From Thauera sp. UBA6194 (GTDB lineage: Bacteria > Pseudomonadota > Gammaproteobacteria > Burkholderiales > Rhodocyclaceae), in contig DITC01000005.1 in assembly GCA_002422685.1 (NCBI GenBank), positions 1 to 64,000 of the forward strand: DNA of 64,000 nucleotides, in the 5' to 3' direction. Both the position numbers and the translations under genes were made by a program. The notes below the pieces were generated by a model. That model saw only the letters and a list, made by a program, of their open reading frames with translations. It did not search any database and was not told where the DNA came from. Every line of letters begins with the position of its first letter. Within the stretch, counting starts at the first letter, position 1. Below, in pieces: positions 43,564 to 52,125 of this stretch.

Positions 43564-44292
43564 TTAGCGTGTGCCGAGGCGCTGGTGCGCGACCTGGGCG
43601 GCGTTGCTTTGCGGGTAGCGCTCGGTCAGCGCCTTGAGGGTGCCGCGCGCGCTGGTGGCGTCGCCCATGGCCTGCTGGCTGTTGGCCAGGCCGAGCATGG
43701 CGTCGGGCGCGACATTGTCGCTCGGCCACTTGTCGAGCACGGTCTTGAAATGGCGGGTGGCGCTGGCCACGTCGCGGGTCTGAAGTGCTGCGTTGCCCGC
43801 CCAGAAGTGGGCGCCGGCGGTGAATTCGCCCGCAGGGTAGCGGCTGGCGAAGGACTCGAACGCGGTGAGCGCGTCCTTGTGCTTGCCGTCCTTGAGCAGC
43901 TTGAGTGCGCCCTGGTAGTCGGCGGACTCCTTTGCCGGGTCGGCTGCGGCAGCAGCCGGGGCGGGCGCTCCACCCGTGCCACCCCCTTCGAGATGGCGCA
44001 GGCGGGCGTCGAGGTCGACGTAGAAATCCTTCTGCCGCTGCTTGAGTGTTTCCACTTCATTCATCAGCAGCTCGATCTGGCCGCGCAGGCGTGCCACTTC
44101 GGCGCGCAGCTGCTCGTTCTGCATGGCGAGCTCGAGCTGGCCGCGGCTGGTGGTCTCGATCTGTCCCTTCACATCCTGGCGGAGCTGGATGATCTGGTTG
44201 CGGGCCTCGGTGTCGCCCCCGAAAAGCTGGGCGTGCACCGGGCCGGCAGAACTCAGGACGAGAAGTGCGGCAAGCGGCAGAAGGCGTTTCAT
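43564..44292 (-). CDS. cpoB: Cell division coordinator CpoB (YbgF)
   Basis: A 242-residue periplasmic protein with signal peptide (MKRLLPLAALLVLSSAGPVHA), an N-terminal coiled coil (about residues 35-95, RQDVKGQIETTSRGQLELAMQNEQLRAEVARLRGQIELLMNE) and C-terminal TPRs (DYQGALKLLKDGKHKDALTAFESFASRYPAG onward). It ties Tol-Pal to septal peptidoglycan synthesis. 12 bases after pal. Confidence 0.94.
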   Translation of the reverse strand: MKRLLPLAALLVLSSAGPVHAQLFGGDTEARNQIIQLRQDVKGQIETTSRGQLELAMQNEQLRAEVARLRGQIELLMNEVETLKQRQKDFYVDLDARLRHLEGGGTGGAPAPAAAAADPAKESADYQGALKLLKDGKHKDALTAFESFASRYPAGEFTAGAHFWAGNAALQTRDVASATRHFKTVLDKWPSDNVAPDAMLGLANSQQAMGDATSARGTLKALTERYPQSNAAQVAHQRLGTR

Positions 44293-44304
44293 GTCAGGAC
44301 TCTC

Positions 44305-44814
44305 TTAGAACTCGCCCGAGTAGAGCATGTCGCCGCGACGGTTCTCGCCGTAGCAGGCTTCGGTGCGATCTTCGCAGCGCGGCTTCTCTTCACCCAGGCT
44401 CACGGACTCGATCTGCGATTCCTGCGCGCCCAGCAGCAGCAGCGCCTGCTTGACGACGTCCGACCGCTTCTGGCCCAGGGCCAGGTTGTACTCGCGGCTG
44501 CCGCGCTCGTCGGTGTTGCCCTGGATGAGCATGCGCATCTGCGGGTTCTGCACCAGGAAGCGCGCGTGGGCTTCGACCAGCGGGCGGGCCTCGGGCTTGA
44601 TGACGTAGCTGTCGAAGTCGAAGAACACGCTGCGCTTGGACAGGATGTTGTTCGGATCGGTGAGCGCGGCGATGCCCGAGCCGTCCACGCCCGAGGCGGT
44701 GACGGTGGCGACGCCGACGCGGTCCTCGACGGCAGTGCCGGCGGTCTCGGGGCCGGTGCTCGAGCAGGCCGTCAGGGCCAGGGCGAGCAGCGCGGGGAGA
44801 ATGAGTTTTTTCAT
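44305..44814 (-). CDS. pal: Peptidoglycan-associated lipoprotein Pal
   Basis: A 169-residue outer-membrane lipoprotein (lipobox LALTAC, Cys17) with an OmpA-type domain: VFFDFDSYVIKPEARPLVEAHARFL and GNTDERGSREYNLALGQKRSDVVKQAL, the peptidoglycan-binding residues. Near its end TEACYGENRRGDMLY is typical of betaproteobacterial Pal. Confidence 0.96.
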   Translation of the reverse strand: MKKLILPALLALALTACSSTGPETAGTAVEDRVGVATVTASGVDGSGIAALTDPNNILSKRSVFFDFDSYVIKPEARPLVEAHARFLVQNPQMRMLIQGNTDERGSREYNLALGQKRSDVVKQALLLLGAQESQIESVSLGEEKPRCEDRTEACYGENRRGDMLYSGEF

Positions 44815-44888
44815 AGAGGGTGCTCCAGTACGTGTGTTTGGGACAGCAGTGAGAATGCAGGTACGCGGCTTTTGCGCCGCTTCTAGGA

Positions 44889-46163
44889 TTACCGGATGCG
44901 CGGACCCCAGGCGGGTTCGCGGACGTCGGCGGCCTGCACCGTCAGCCGTTGACGGATGCGCCCGTCCGTCGACACCGCCGACAGCACGCCTCGGCCACCG
45001 CTGTCGGTGGCGTAGAGGATCATGCGGCCGTTGGGGGCGAAGCTGGGCGATTCGTCGCGAGCCGAATCGGTGAGGATGGTGGTCTGCCGGGTGGCGAGGT
45101 CTTGTACCGCGACCTGAAAGCGGCCGGCGTTGCGGGTGATGAAGGCGAGCAGCTTGCCGTCGAACGAGAGCCGCGGCGAGACGTTGTAATTGCCTTCGAA
45201 GCTCACCCGCTGGGCGCTGCCGCCACCGGCGGGAATGCGGTAGATCTGCGGGCTGCCGCCGCGATCCGAGGTGAAGTAGATGTGGCCGTCGGCGCCCCAG
45301 AACGGCTCGGTGTCGATGCCGGAGGACTGCGCCAGGCGGCGCACGCCGGTGCCGTCGGCGCCGACCGCGTAGAGCTGTGAGCGGCCGTCCTTGGTCAGCA
45401 CCACGGCGAGCTGGCTGCCGTCGGGCGACCAGGCGGGCGCGGAGTTCGAGCCTTTGAAGTTGGCCACGACGCGGCGTTGCCCGGTGGTGAGCGTGTGCAC
45501 GTAGATGATCGGCTTCTTCTGCTCGAAGGACACGTAGGCCAGGCGCTGGCCGTCGGGCGACCAGGCGGGCGAGATGATCGGCTCGCGCGAGCGCAGCGCG
45601 GTGGCCGCGTTCATGCCGTCGGCGTCGGCGATCTGGAGCTCGAAGTTGGGGCCGGATTTGACCACGTAGGCGATGCGGGTGGCGAAGTAGCCCGGCAGGC
45701 CGGTGAGCTTTTCGTAGACGAAGTCGGCGATGCGGTGGCCGACGAGGCGATTCTGCGCCGGCGTCATGGGCAGCGCCATGGCGCCGAGTTCGAGCTGCTT
45801 TTGCGCATCGAAGAGGCGGAAGCGCACTTCGTGACGGCCGCCTGCCATGGGGACGAGGCTGCCGGTGAGCACGGCGTCGGCCCCGCGTGCGCGCACCGCG
45901 GCGAGGTCCGGGGTGACCGATTCGGGCATCGGCAGCGGGCCGGTGTCGATCAGGGTGAACAGGCCGCTGCGCTCCAGGTCGGCGCGCACCACGTCCGTCA
46001 CGCTCTGCGGCAGGCGGCCCTCGTTCTCGAAGATCGGGATGATGACCGGGAAGCGCGCCGCGCCGGTGCCGGTGATCTCGATGGACAGCTGAGCCTGGGC
46101 GCCCAGCGCGAGGCTGGCGAGCAGGGTGGCGAGAAAGAGGCGGAAGGTATTGAGGATTCTCAT
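44889..46163 (-). CDS. tolB: Tol-Pal system translocation protein TolB
   Basis: A 424-residue periplasmic beta-propeller. Signal peptide MRILNTFRLFLATLLASLALGAQA; N domain about residues 25-160; then repeated PAWSPDGQRLAYVSFE / PAWSPDGSQLAVVLTKDG / PFWGADGHIYFTSDRGG / PRLSFDGKLLAF / PSFAPNGRMILYATD blades. ATG 46163 starts the signal peptide. It binds Pal and colicin-type partners. Confidence 0.96.
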   Translation of the reverse strand: MRILNTFRLFLATLLASLALGAQAQLSIEITGTGAARFPVIIPIFENEGRLPQSVTDVVRADLERSGLFTLIDTGPLPMPESVTPDLAAVRARGADAVLTGSLVPMAGGRHEVRFRLFDAQKQLELGAMALPMTPAQNRLVGHRIADFVYEKLTGLPGYFATRIAYVVKSGPNFELQIADADGMNAATALRSREPIISPAWSPDGQRLAYVSFEQKKPIIYVHTLTTGQRRVVANFKGSNSAPAWSPDGSQLAVVLTKDGRSQLYAVGADGTGVRRLAQSSGIDTEPFWGADGHIYFTSDRGGSPQIYRIPAGGGSAQRVSFEGNYNVSPRLSFDGKLLAFITRNAGRFQVAVQDLATRQTTILTDSARDESPSFAPNGRMILYATDSGGRGVLSAVSTDGRIRQRLTVQAADVREPAWGPRIR

Positions 46164-46206
46164 GGTCGGGGGCGTTCTCCAGCCGCGAATTATAGACATG
46201 GCGGAT

Positions 46207-47145
46207 TCAATCTTCCGCGAGCGGACGGAATTTCAGCTCGAGCGTGCGCTGGAACTGACTGCGGTTGTCGGGCAGCGGCAGCGGGCTCGAGCGCCGGATC
46301 GCGCGCTCGATCGCGTCGTCCAGCGCCGCGACGCCCGAGGAGCGCTTGAGCCGTACCTCGAGCACCTCGCCGCTCGGGAGCTGGATGACCTCGAACACCG
46401 CCTCGGGGTTGCCGGAGAGGCCGGGCGGGCGCAGCAGGTTGCCGCGCACCTTGGCCGCGATCGCCGCGCGATACTTGTCGATGTCGCCACCCGGTGCGCC
46501 GCGCCCGGTGGTGCCCTGAGCCGCAACGCGCGCGCCCTCCTGCGCCATCAGACTGGCCAGGCGTGCCTCGTCGGCGCGCAGCGTTTCCTGCGCGAGGCGC
46601 TGCGCCATGTAGTCGTCGAGCGGCTTGGCGGCGGGCTTGGGTTCAGGTTTCGGGGCGGGCTTCGGGGCGGGTTTGGGGGCGGGTTTGGGGGGCGGCTTGG
46701 GTTCGGGCTTGGGCTGTGGTTTGGGTTCGGGTTTCGGAGTCGGCTTGGGCTGAGGCTTCGGTGGTTCGGGCTTTTTTTCGGGCGCCTTGGTGGCGATCTC
46801 CGGTTTGGGCTCGGGTTTGGGCTGCGGCTTGGGCGGCTCGGGTTTGGGCGCCGGGGCAGGTTTGGGCTCGGACTTGGGCTGGGGTTTGGGCTCCGGCTTC
46901 GGGGCCGGCCTGGGTTCGGGCGTGGGCTTCGGGCGCGCGGCCGGAGCCGCTGCGGGCGCGGGCGCGCCGGCCAGGCCGACCTCGAGCGCAGCCGGGGGTG
47001 GGCTCTGCCAGCGCACGCCGAAGAACAGGAACAGCGCCAAGGCCAGATGAACTGCGACCGTAAGCCCCAGCGCCGCCCATTTGCCGGGCAGGGCGCGCTG
47101 TTCGTGGCGTGCGCCGCTGCGAGCAGCTGCTGCGCTCGCGCTCAT
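46207..47145 (-). CDS. tolA: Tol-Pal system protein TolA
   Basis: A 312-residue protein spanning the periplasm. One N-terminal membrane helix (WAALGLTVAVHLALALFLFFGV, about residues 23-45), then about 120 residues of KPEPKP-type Pro/Lys/Glu repeats, here in place of the usual long Ala-rich helix, then a C-terminal TonB-like domain (FEVIQLPSGEVLEVRLKRSSGVAALDDAIERAIRRSSPLPLP). The start overlaps the tolR stop by four bases. Confidence 0.94.
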   Translation of the reverse strand: MSASAAAARSGARHEQRALPGKWAALGLTVAVHLALALFLFFGVRWQSPPPAALEVGLAGAPAPAAAPAARPKPTPEPRPAPKPEPKPQPKSEPKPAPAPKPEPPKPQPKPEPKPEIATKAPEKKPEPPKPQPKPTPKPEPKPQPKPEPKPPPKPAPKPAPKPAPKPEPKPAAKPLDDYMAQRLAQETLRADEARLASLMAQEGARVAAQGTTGRGAPGGDIDKYRAAIAAKVRGNLLRPPGLSGNPEAVFEVIQLPSGEVLEVRLKRSSGVAALDDAIERAIRRSSPLPLPDNRSQFQRTLELKFRPLAED

Positions 47146-47555
47146 CGGCTACTGCCACCCATCTGCGTCTGCAGGCTGATCTTGCGGATGCCCGCCTGGC
47201 GGGCGGTCTCGAGCACGTCGATGACCTGCTGGTAGTTCAGGCTGCGGTGTGCGGCGACCAGGAAGGGCTGCTCCGGGTTGGTGGCGATCAGGTCGGCCAG
47301 TGTGGTCTGCAGCTGCACGGTCGGCACGGGCTCGGCTTGCGCGCCGGCCTTGCGGATGAGCGAATAGGCGCCCTTCTCGTCGACCTGGATGACGATCGCC
47401 TCGGCCGCGGGTGCGGATACCTGGCCCGCGGAGGGTACGTCGATGGTGCCGGTCTGGATCATCGGCGCGGTGACCATGAAGATCACGAGCAGCACCAGCA
47501 TCACGTCGATGTATGGCACGACGTTGATCTGGTTCATGAGACGGCGTTGACGCAT
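47142..47555 (-). CDS. tolR: Tol-Pal system protein TolR
   Basis: A 137-residue ExbD-like protein: N-terminal INVVPYIDVMLVLLVIFMVTAPM with the proton-channel Asp in the membrane helix, then a periplasmic domain ending SLQTQMGG. Works with TolQ as the proton-driven motor. Confidence 0.95.
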   Translation of the reverse strand: MRQRRLMNQINVVPYIDVMLVLLVIFMVTAPMIQTGTIDVPSAGQVSAPAAEAIVIQVDEKGAYSLIRKAGAQAEPVPTVQLQTTLADLIATNPEQPFLVAAHRSLNYQQVIDVLETARQAGIRKISLQTQMGGSSR

Positions 47556-47574
47556 CGTTCGTGCTCCGACCGCT

Positions 47575-48243
47575 TCAGCGCAGGTTGCGCTGCAGGATGT
47601 TGGAGAACTCTTCCATGAAGCTCTCGAAGCGGATGCCGAGGCGGTCGATGTCGTGCGCGAAGCGGTTGTAGGCGACGACCGCCGGGATCGCGGCGAACAG
47701 GCCGATCGCAGTGGCGACCAGGGCTTCGGCGATGCCGGGTGCGACCTGGGCCAGCGTGGCCGTGCCGACGCTGGACAAGCCGCGGAAGGAGTTCATGATC
47801 CCCCACACGGTGCCGAGCAGGCCGATGTAGGGCGACACCGAGCCCACCGAGGCGAGAAAGGCGAGGTGGGCCTCGAGGTCATCGATCTCGCGCTGATGGG
47901 TGGCGCGCATGGCGCGGCGGGCACCGTCGAGGGTCGCGGTGTGGTCGTGGCCCTTGGCGCGCAGCTTGGTGAATTCGCGGTAACCGGACTCGAAGATGCG
48001 CTCCATGCCCTCGGCCTGGCTGCGGCTGGCGGATTCGTACAAGGTGTTGAGGTCGCCGCCGCTCCAGAAGTCGCGCTCGAAGCGCTCGGTTTCGGTGCGC
48101 GCCTGGCGGATCTGGAAGGACTTGCGGAAGATCCAGTACCACGACACGAGCGATAGCGTGGCCAGCAGTGCCATGACGAGCTGAACGAGGACGCTCGCCT
48201 GCGAGATCAGGCTGAGGATGGAGAGGTCGTGGGTGACGGTCAT
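47575..48243 (-). CDS. tolQ: Tol-Pal system protein TolQ
   Basis: A 222-residue ExbB-like inner-membrane protein with three helices (about residues 15-37, 135-157 and 168-190). GLLGTVWGIMNSFRGLSSVGTATLAQVAPGIAEALVATAIGLFAAIPAVVAYN is the family core. ATG 48243 overlaps the ybgC stop. Confidence 0.95.
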   Translation of the reverse strand: MTVTHDLSILSLISQASVLVQLVMALLATLSLVSWYWIFRKSFQIRQARTETERFERDFWSGGDLNTLYESASRSQAEGMERIFESGYREFTKLRAKGHDHTATLDGARRAMRATHQREIDDLEAHLAFLASVGSVSPYIGLLGTVWGIMNSFRGLSSVGTATLAQVAPGIAEALVATAIGLFAAIPAVVAYNRFAHDIDRLGIRFESFMEEFSNILQRNLR

Positions 48244-48731
48244 GCGTGGTTTTCGATCGAGAGGTGCAGGGACTGCGGGATGGCGGCGGGTTTGTGGCGG
48301 AGCATGTCGATGCAGGCAACGAGGACCCGGGCAGTAAACAAAAGCGTGTCGCCGCGCATCACCGACTGATGGAACACGATGCTGGCGCGGCGCAGGCTTT
48401 CGATGCGGGTGCGGACCTCGAGCTCGTCGTCCAGGCGCGCCGAGGCCAGATAGTCGGCCTGCACCGAGCGCACCACGAAGCCGATGTGCTGCTCCGTGAG
48501 CAGGACGTGCTGGCTCACGCCGAGCGCCCGCAGCCATTCGGTGCGGGCGCGCTCGCAGAATTTGAGATAGTTCGCGTAATAGACGACCCCCCCGGCGTCG
48601 GTGTCTTCGTAATAGACTCGCAGCGTGTGCAGGCCCATGCCGGGGGCACGGTCTACGTGGCCGCGAGCGCCGTCCGCTAGCGCTTGCGCGTCGTCCTGCC
48701 GGGGCGAATGTGTCGTGCTGCCTGGTTGCAT
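48240..48731 (-). CDS. ybgC: YbgC-type acyl-CoA thioesterase
   Basis: A hotdog thioesterase of the Tol-Pal cluster: LRVYYEDTDAGGVVYYANYLKFCERARTEWLRALG is the YbgC active site with its Asp. The 163-residue frame has ~31 extra N-terminal residues (Gln/Ser/Asp-rich) compared with the family. The family start corresponds to ATG 48638, but no good ribosome site is seen for either; a -10 (TAGAAT) ends six bases before ATG 48731. Confidence 0.9.
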   Translation of the reverse strand: MQPGSTTHSPRQDDAQALADGARGHVDRAPGMGLHTLRVYYEDTDAGGVVYYANYLKFCERARTEWLRALGVSQHVLLTEQHIGFVVRSVQADYLASARLDDELEVRTRIESLRRASIVFHQSVMRGDTLLFTARVLVACIDMLRHKPAAIPQSLHLSIENHA

Positions 48732-48737
48732 CGCAGC

Positions 48738-48766
48738 ATTCTAGCCGAGCATCCGGGGGCCGTGAA
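48738..48766 (-). promoter_or_regulatory. Promoter of the ybgC-tol-que operon
   Basis: Minus-strand TTCACG, 17 bases, TAGAAT, then six bases to the ATG at 48731. Transcription would begin at or next to that ATG, giving a leaderless mRNA for the long form of YbgC or a leader of about 95 bases for the short form. Confidence 0.6.
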
Positions 48767-48817
48767 CGCGTGTTGCAATTGTTGATGAATGTTTGCGCTT
48801 TCTGCGCTTACTATTTG

Positions 48818-48846
48818 TTGTAAAAGAATTTTTCGGAAAATATTGT
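48818..48846 (+). promoter_or_regulatory. AT-rich promoter of the STAS-hslVU unit
   Basis: TTGTAA, 17 bases, TATTGT lie in a stretch (about 48770-48850) far more AT-rich than its surroundings, facing the STAS protein gene. Confidence 0.5.
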
Positions 48847-48889
48847 TTGCTGGGCCGGGATCTGTCCGGCGGCTTCGAAGGCAGCGCGG

Positions 48890-50062
48890 ATGGCGCTGCG
48901 GATTTGCTGGAAAACGACTGTGGCACTTCCTTTCTTCGCCAAAAAAAACCCTGCGCGCGCGCCTGCTCCGCAAGCGGAGCGGTCCGAGGCCGAGGCGTCC
49001 GCGCCTGCGCCGGCCGAGCTCTCCATGCTCGACTTTTCCGAGTCGGGGCATGACGGGCATCTGCTCGAGGCGCAGGAGTCGGTCAGCGGCATCGGCGCCA
49101 CCTTCGAGGAGGCGGCAGTGCTTTACGCCAACGGCAACGACGACGAGGCGCTCGCCGTCCTCGAGCCCGCAGTCACCGGTGCGGACGCCACCGTGGGCGA
49201 GGGCGCCTGGCTGATGCTGCTCGATCTGTTTCGTCTGCTCGGCATGGCCGAGCGTTTCGAGTCGCGCGTCATGGATTACGCGACGCGCTTCGAGCGCTCG
49301 CCGCCACCCTGGGAGGATCTCTCCGGCATGGGCAGCAGGTCCCGCGCCGGCGCTGCGCCGCTGATCAACCTGAGCGGGCAGTTGTCCGCCAGCGCAGAGC
49401 GTCAGTTCGAGCAGATCGCCACGATCGCGCGTCGCAGCGCTGCGGTGCGCATCGATGTCAGCCGGGTCAAGGGCGTGGATGACGGGGGCTGTGCCGTGTG
49501 GCGGCGCATGCTCGAAGCGCTGACGCGCGAGCGCATCGAGGTCAGCCTGCTGAACGTGCAGTCACTGGCGAATCTGCTCGAGAAGAAGGTGAGCGTCGGC
49601 CGCGCCGAAGCGCGTGATACCTGGCTGCTGCTGCTTGAACTGCGACAGTACACGGGCGATCAGGAAAAATTCGAGAACCTGGCGGTCGATTACGCCGTCA
49701 CCTTCGAAGAGTCGCCCCCCTCGTGGGAGGAGCGCGGTGGCGCCAGTGTGGCGCGGCAGGCCGAGCTTGCACCGGAGGCGGCCGAGCCGGATTGCTTCGT
49801 CTTCGAGGGCGAGCTGACCGGAGCGGGCAACGAGCGGCTCAAGCAGCTCGCCGCGTTCGCGGCCGAGCGCGCGCAGGTCAGGGTGGACTGCGGCCGCCTG
49901 CGTCGAGTCGACTTCGTGTGCGCCGGAACGCTGTTCAATATTCTCGTCACCCTGCAGGCTCAGGGTAAACTCGTGAGCCTCGACAACGTCAATGCCATGG
50001 TGGCGGGCCTGCTGCGCGTGATGAGCGTGGATACGGTCGCCCGCGTCACCTTGCGCCACTGA
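48890..50062 (+). CDS. Tandem STAS-domain protein
   Basis: A protein of up to 390 residues built from one unit repeated twice: a short helical segment (WLMLLDLFRLLG...FE..VMDYATRFERSPPPWED near 105-142; WLLLLELRQYTG...FENLAVDYAVTFEESPPSWEE near 243-280) followed by a STAS-like fold (about 157-230 and 302-390; VRIDVSRVKGVDDGG and VRVDCGRLRRVDFVCAGTL). The second STAS is the better match. GTG at 48920 (VALPFFAKKNP) may be the true start. It is 41 bases upstream of hslV. Function unknown. Confidence 0.8.
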   Translation: MALRICWKTTVALPFFAKKNPARAPAPQAERSEAEASAPAPAELSMLDFSESGHDGHLLEAQESVSGIGATFEEAAVLYANGNDDEALAVLEPAVTGADATVGEGAWLMLLDLFRLLGMAERFESRVMDYATRFERSPPPWEDLSGMGSRSRAGAAPLINLSGQLSASAERQFEQIATIARRSAAVRIDVSRVKGVDDGGCAVWRRMLEALTRERIEVSLLNVQSLANLLEKKVSVGRAEARDTWLLLLELRQYTGDQEKFENLAVDYAVTFEESPPSWEERGGASVARQAELAPEAAEPDCFVFEGELTGAGNERLKQLAAFAAERAQVRVDCGRLRRVDFVCAGTLFNILVTLQAQGKLVSLDNVNAMVAGLLRVMSVDTVARVTLRH

Positions 50063-50103
50063 CCAACGCACAGCCCCGGCTCGGCCGCGGGCGGAGACCA
50101 TCA

Positions 50104-50640
50104 ATGGAACAATATCGCGGCACCACCATCCTGTCGGTGCGGCGCGGCAACCGCGTCGCCCTCGGCGGGGACGGCCAGGTCACCCTGGGCAACATCGTCA
50201 TCAAGGCCTCGGCGCGCAAGGTGCGCACGCTCTACAACGGCCAGATTCTCGCCGGTTTCGCCGGTGGCACTGCCGACGCCTTCACCTTGTTCGAGCGCTT
50301 CGAAGCCAAGCTCGACAAGCACCAGGGCAACCTGCTGCGCAGCGCGGTCGAGCTCGCCAAGGACTGGCGCACCGACCGCATGCTGCGCCGGCTCGAGGCC
50401 ATGCTGGCGGTGGCCGACCGCGAGCACTCGCTGGTGATCACCGGCAACGGCGACGTGCTCGAGCCCGAGCAGGGCATCGTCGCCATCGGCAGCGGCGGGG
50501 CCTATGCGCAAGCGGCGGCGCGTGCGCTGATCGAGAACACCGAATTCGATCCCAAGGAGGTCGTCTCCAAGGCGCTTTCGATCGCCGGCGACCTGTGCAT
50601 CTACACCAATCACCACCACACCATCGAAGTGCTGGATTGA
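50104..50640 (+). CDS. hslV: ATP-dependent protease peptidase subunit HslV
   Basis: A 178-residue proteasome-like peptidase. The propeptide MEQYRG is removed to expose Thr7 of TTILSVRR; GGDGQVTLGN and GSGGAYAQAAARALIENT are typical. Forms the HslUV (ClpYQ) complex with the ATPase encoded ten bases downstream. Confidence 0.97.
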   Translation: MEQYRGTTILSVRRGNRVALGGDGQVTLGNIVIKASARKVRTLYNGQILAGFAGGTADAFTLFERFEAKLDKHQGNLLRSAVELAKDWRTDRMLRRLEAMLAVADREHSLVITGNGDVLEPEQGIVAIGSGGAYAQAAARALIENTEFDPKEVVSKALSIAGDLCIYTNHHHTIEVLD

Positions 50641-50650
50641 GAGCGAACGC

Positions 50651-51988
50651 ATGACCCAGATGACCCCGCCGGAGATCGTCTCCGAACTCGACAAGCACAT
50701 CGTCGGCCAGGACAAGGCCAAGAAGGCCGTCGCCATCGCGCTGCGCAACCGCTGGCGCCGCGCCCAGGTCGAGGAGCCGTTGCGCAGCGAGATCACGCCC
50801 AAGAACATCCTGATGATCGGCCCCACCGGCGTCGGCAAGACCGAGATCGCGCGCCGCCTGGCACGCCTGGCCAATGCGCCCTTCATCAAGATCGAGGCGA
50901 CCAAGTTCACCGAGGTCGGCTACGTCGGCCGCGATGTGGACACCATCATCCGCGACCTGATGGAGATCGCGATCAAGGACGGCCGCGAGCGCGCGATGAA
51001 GTCGGTGCGCGACCGCGCGCTCGATGCCGCCGAGGACCGCGTGCTGGACGCCCTGCTGCCGCCGGCGCGTCCGGTCGGCTTCAACGCCGAAGCCGAGCCG
51101 GCGCAGGATTCCGCCACGCGGCAGAAATTCCGCAAGAAGCTGCGCGAGGGCGAGCTCGACGACAAGGAGATCGACATCGAGGTCGCCGCCGCGCCGATGC
51201 AGGCCGAGATCTTCGCGCCGCCCGGCATGGAAGAGCTCACCCAGCAGATCCAGGGCATGTTCCAGAACCTCGGCGGGGGCAAGAAGAAGCAGCGCAAGCT
51301 GCAGATCCGCGAGGCGCTCAAGCTGCTCGCCGACGAAGAGGCCGCGCGCCTGATCAACGACGAGGAGGTCAAGCTCGAGGCGGTGCGTTCGGTCGAGCAG
51401 AACGGCATCGTCTTCCTCGACGAGGTCGACAAGATCGCCGCGCGCAGCGACGTGCAGGGTGCCGACGTGTCGCGCCAGGGCGTGCAGCGCGACCTGCTGC
51501 CGCTGGTCGAGGGCACGACCATCTCCACCAAGTACGGCATGATCAAGACCGATCACGTCCTGTTCATCGCCAGCGGCGCGTTCCATCTGTCCAAGCCGTC
51601 GGACCTCATCCCCGAACTGCAGGGCCGCTTCCCGATCCGCGTCGAGCTCGAGTCGCTGTCGGTCGAGGACTTCGCCCGCATCCTCACCAGCACCGACGCC
51701 TGCCTCGTCCGCCAATATGAAGCGCTGCTCGCCACCGACGGCGTGACGCTCGACTTCACCGACGACGGCATCCGCCGCCTGGCCGAGATCGCCTACCAGG
51801 TCAACGAAAAGACCGAGAACATCGGCGCCCGCCGCCTGTACACGGTGATGGAAAAGCTGCTCGAGGAGGTCTCCTTCTCCGCCGGTCGCAGCAGCGCGAC
51901 GCAGACTGTGGTGGTCGACGCCGCTTACGTCGACGCCCGCCTCGACATGCTCGCCCAGCGCGAGGACCTCGCACGCTACGTACTTTGA
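50651..51988 (+). CDS. hslU: ATP-dependent protease ATPase subunit HslU
   Basis: A 445-residue AAA+ unfoldase: MTPPEIVSELDKHIVGQDKAKKAVAIALRNRWRR, Walker A GPTGVGKTE, GYVGRDVDTIIRDL pore loop, Walker B IVFLDEVDKIA, and the C-terminal tail LARYVL that inserts in HslV. Full length with the I domain (about residues 110-240). Confidence 0.97.
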   Translation: MTQMTPPEIVSELDKHIVGQDKAKKAVAIALRNRWRRAQVEEPLRSEITPKNILMIGPTGVGKTEIARRLARLANAPFIKIEATKFTEVGYVGRDVDTIIRDLMEIAIKDGRERAMKSVRDRALDAAEDRVLDALLPPARPVGFNAEAEPAQDSATRQKFRKKLREGELDDKEIDIEVAAAPMQAEIFAPPGMEELTQQIQGMFQNLGGGKKKQRKLQIREALKLLADEEAARLINDEEVKLEAVRSVEQNGIVFLDEVDKIAARSDVQGADVSRQGVQRDLLPLVEGTTISTKYGMIKTDHVLFIASGAFHLSKPSDLIPELQGRFPIRVELESLSVEDFARILTSTDACLVRQYEALLATDGVTLDFTDDGIRRLAEIAYQVNEKTENIGARRLYTVMEKLLEEVSFSAGRSSATQTVVVDAAYVDARLDMLAQREDLARYVL

Positions 51989-52017
51989 CCCCCTTCGCCG
52001 GCCGCCCCGTCGGCAAA

Positions 52018-52081
52018 AAATCAATGGGGTCAGACTCGATTGATCCTTGGTCCGATCAATCGAGTCTGACCCCATTGATTT
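52018..52081. repeat. Perfect 28-bp inverted repeat (REP/RAYT-like)
   Basis: Arms 52018-52045 and 52054-52081 are exact reverse complements around an eight-base loop. The core GGGGTCAGACTCGATTGA is a motif seen dispersed in many proteobacterial genomes near REP-associated tyrosine transposases. None is encoded here. Flanking A- and T-rich ends mean it may also end hslU transcription. Confidence 0.85.
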
Positions 52082-52125
52082 GCTTTCGGGGCGATCTTCG
52101 ATGGTTCTGCGCCTGAGTGGCCCTC

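Noticed and set aside
46590..46960. Repetitive DNA as a CRISPR or tandem-repeat array
   Set aside because: The repeats are codons of the Pro/Lys/Glu linker of TolA with no spacers or fixed repeat unit.
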